From positions 11,428,428 to 11,492,427 of the forward strand of contig NC_080711.1 of the NCBI RefSeq assembly GCF_019097595.1: a stretch of DNA of 64,000 nucleotides. Reading direction: 5' to 3'. Below are positions 63,082 through 64,000 of the stretch, in pieces. The notes beneath the pieces are model-generated. The model searched no databases. It was not told the origin of the DNA and saw only the letters and a program-made list of their open reading frames with translations. Position 1 is the first letter of the stretch. Each line of letters opens with the position of its first letter. The stretch is from Hemibagrus wyckioides. Its lineage: Eukaryota; Chordata; Actinopteri; Siluriformes; Bagridae. The position numbers were made by a program, and so were the translations under genes.

Positions 63082-63116
63082 AACCTTTTCACTGACAAGA
63101 ATGTGTTGTTTGCTAG

Positions 63117-63223
63117 GTACCTCATCCCGTCACTACACCGCTCCCACGCTGGCTTTTACAGGTGCATTGTGAGGAACCGGGTCGGTGCGCTCATGCAGAG
63201 GAGCACTCAAGTCCAGGTTGCCT
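63117..63223 (+). CDS. sdk2: Sidekick (sdk2-like) coding exon, second half of Ig domain 1
   Basis: Next coding exon of the same gene. It follows acceptor ttgtttgctag and ends at donor gtaagt. Its 107 nt plus the 160 nt of the previous exon make 267, a multiple of three. The junction codon is AG|G (Arg), giving EYR-YLIPSL. The exon then reads [17 protein letters not shown], which carries the second conserved Ig cysteine in the Y-x-C context, followed by ALMQRS and VQVA, the end of the domain. It leaves one base (T) for a codon completed in the next exon, beyond this window. IVRNR and the RSHAGFYRC block again suit sidekick-2 best. The intron before it is 3946 bp and is largely minisatellite plus a Tc1-like insertion. 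The first Ig domains of Sidekicks form the homophilic binding module, so this exon encodes part of the adhesive tip. Confidence 0.9.
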
Positions 63224-63441
63224 GTAAGTGCACATATGTCAGCAGCATGAATTAAAGCAGGGGTAGCAGTGTGCTTCTAGACTTAACTTCATTTTACAGA
63301 CTGCCACATATGAGAGGGGAAAATAATAAAATTTGCTTGACTTCTTCTTCATTTGAACCTGAAAATTCTATCAATAAAAATAAATTTCATAAAAATGCAT
63401 AAAATATCTCATTCATAACATAACTCCACTGTTATAATATA

Positions 63442-63862
63442 CAGGGAAATAAGTATTCAGACACTTTTGTTTTGGTTGTTTAATATACTCCCAGTGTATC
63501 TAGTTCAAGTTTACACTCATAATCTCTTCTGACGTCATGCTTATGAATATAAACCAAAAGGTCTGTATTCATAGCATGAACAAAGAAATGTTTAAACCAA
63601 AATACACCAAAAATAGCCACTATTTTATTTCTTGCAAAACTGTAGTTGGCATAAGCTTTGAGATGTTTGTCAGTACAAAATAATCTTTTTACAGCATATT
63701 GTGGTTCAGCCATGAACCCATTACCCATTACTCTTAACAAATCATCTTCAAATCCCATGGTTATGAGAGTCTCTGATGGACTCACAATTTCAATCCTCCA
63801 TAAATTGTCAATAGGATTCAACTCAGGAGACCATGCAAGGCCTTCTTGAGTTATTTTGGTTC
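63442..63862 (-). mobile_element. Tc1-like element fragment, transposase C-terminus
   Basis: The left border is TA (63440-63441) followed by cagggaaataagtattcaga, a TIR-like start. The minus strand near 63840-63790 encodes EGLAWSPELNPIDNLWR, matching the Tc1 catalytic-Glu block (SPDLNPIENLW). Beyond this the frame is open down to 63480 but decays into non-family sequence. The other half is missing at 63862, where copy E begins; it may resume past the window. Confidence 0.65.
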
Positions 63863-63864
63863 TA

Positions 63865-64000
63865 CTCTGACCAGGCATAACATTATGACCACCTACTTAA
63901 TATTGTTTTGCTGCCAAAACAGCCCTGACCCATCACGCACTGTGTATTCTGACACCTTTCTATCAGAACCAGCATGAACTTCTTCAGCAATTTGCACAAC
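63865..64000 (-). mobile_element. Tc1-like element, copy E, cut by window edge
   Basis: Begins after TA at 63863-63864 with ctctgaccaggcataacatt and carries the same 3'-to-N-terminal deletion junction as copies A and C, then antisense transposase sequence. It runs off the right edge. It directly abuts another Tc1-like fragment (63442-63862), so it probably inserted into that one. Confidence 0.85.

Larger units (their letters stand above)
59171..63116 (+). other. sdk intron between the two Ig1 exons
   Basis: GT...AG intron of 3946 bp. The first ~1.7 kb is plain non-coding sequence with short TG runs at 60154-60175 and 60759-60780. From about 60869 to 63081 it is a TG-rich minisatellite interrupted by a Tc1-like transposon. 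The last ~35 bp before the acceptor is the only ordinary sequence at the 3' end. Confidence 0.88.

Noticed and set aside
62735..63095. 114-115-codon frames on both strands rich in His/Thr or Cys/Val
   Set aside because: Same minisatellite plus the transposon end; no domain.

Overview
This is vertebrate, almost certainly teleost fish, nuclear DNA. It is AT-rich, intron-dominated and full of dinucleotide microsatellites. It carries many decayed Tc1-like DNA transposons and tRNA-derived SINEs of kinds I know from fish, catfish and other ostariophysans especially; the order-level guess is weak. There are no prokaryotic genes, operons or CRISPR arrays. Almost all open frames in the window are chance ORFs or microsatellite readings.

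The only host gene I can support is on the + strand near the right end. Two consecutive coding exons (59011-59170 and 63117-63223) have proper AG/GT borders and matching phases. Joined, they encode the first Ig-like domain of a Sidekick cell-adhesion protein, more like sidekick-2 (sdk2) than sidekick-1. The ~59 kb to the left is then most simply the long first intron and/or 5' flank of this gene. No signal-peptide exon could be identified.

Layout: 1-11 kb holds internally deleted Tc1 copies (1115-1563, 5149-5548), a Tc1-derived element interrupted by a SINE (~2515-3041), a SINE (6528-6810), a fish repeat (10255-10490) and a DIRS-like retrotransposon fragment (10590-11115). 15-20 kb holds two more deleted Tc1 copies (15545-16066, ~19393-19809) and a RecQ-like helicase remnant (18713-19044). 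21-36 kb holds SINEs, simple repeats, a Tc1-derived element with a SINE inserted between 16-bp target duplications (34445-34697), and a fourth Tc1-like remnant. 39302-40440 is a TIR-bounded Tc1-like element on the minus strand. About 45.5-50.4 kb is one decayed antisense LINE of L1/Tx1 type. 50.9-57.2 kb has almost no recognisable transposons and contains homeodomain-site-like AT blocks, so it is a candidate regulatory region.

The 3.9-kb intron between the two sdk exons is mostly a TG-rich minisatellite with 71- and 89-bp units. A 1194-bp Tc1-like transposon with near-perfect TIRs has split it, and the repeat ends only ~36 bp before the splice acceptor. A further nested pair of Tc1-like elements runs off the right edge. 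I found no convincing undescribed biological system. The most interesting points are the intron architecture, the shared deletion junction among Tc1 copies, and the nested insertions.
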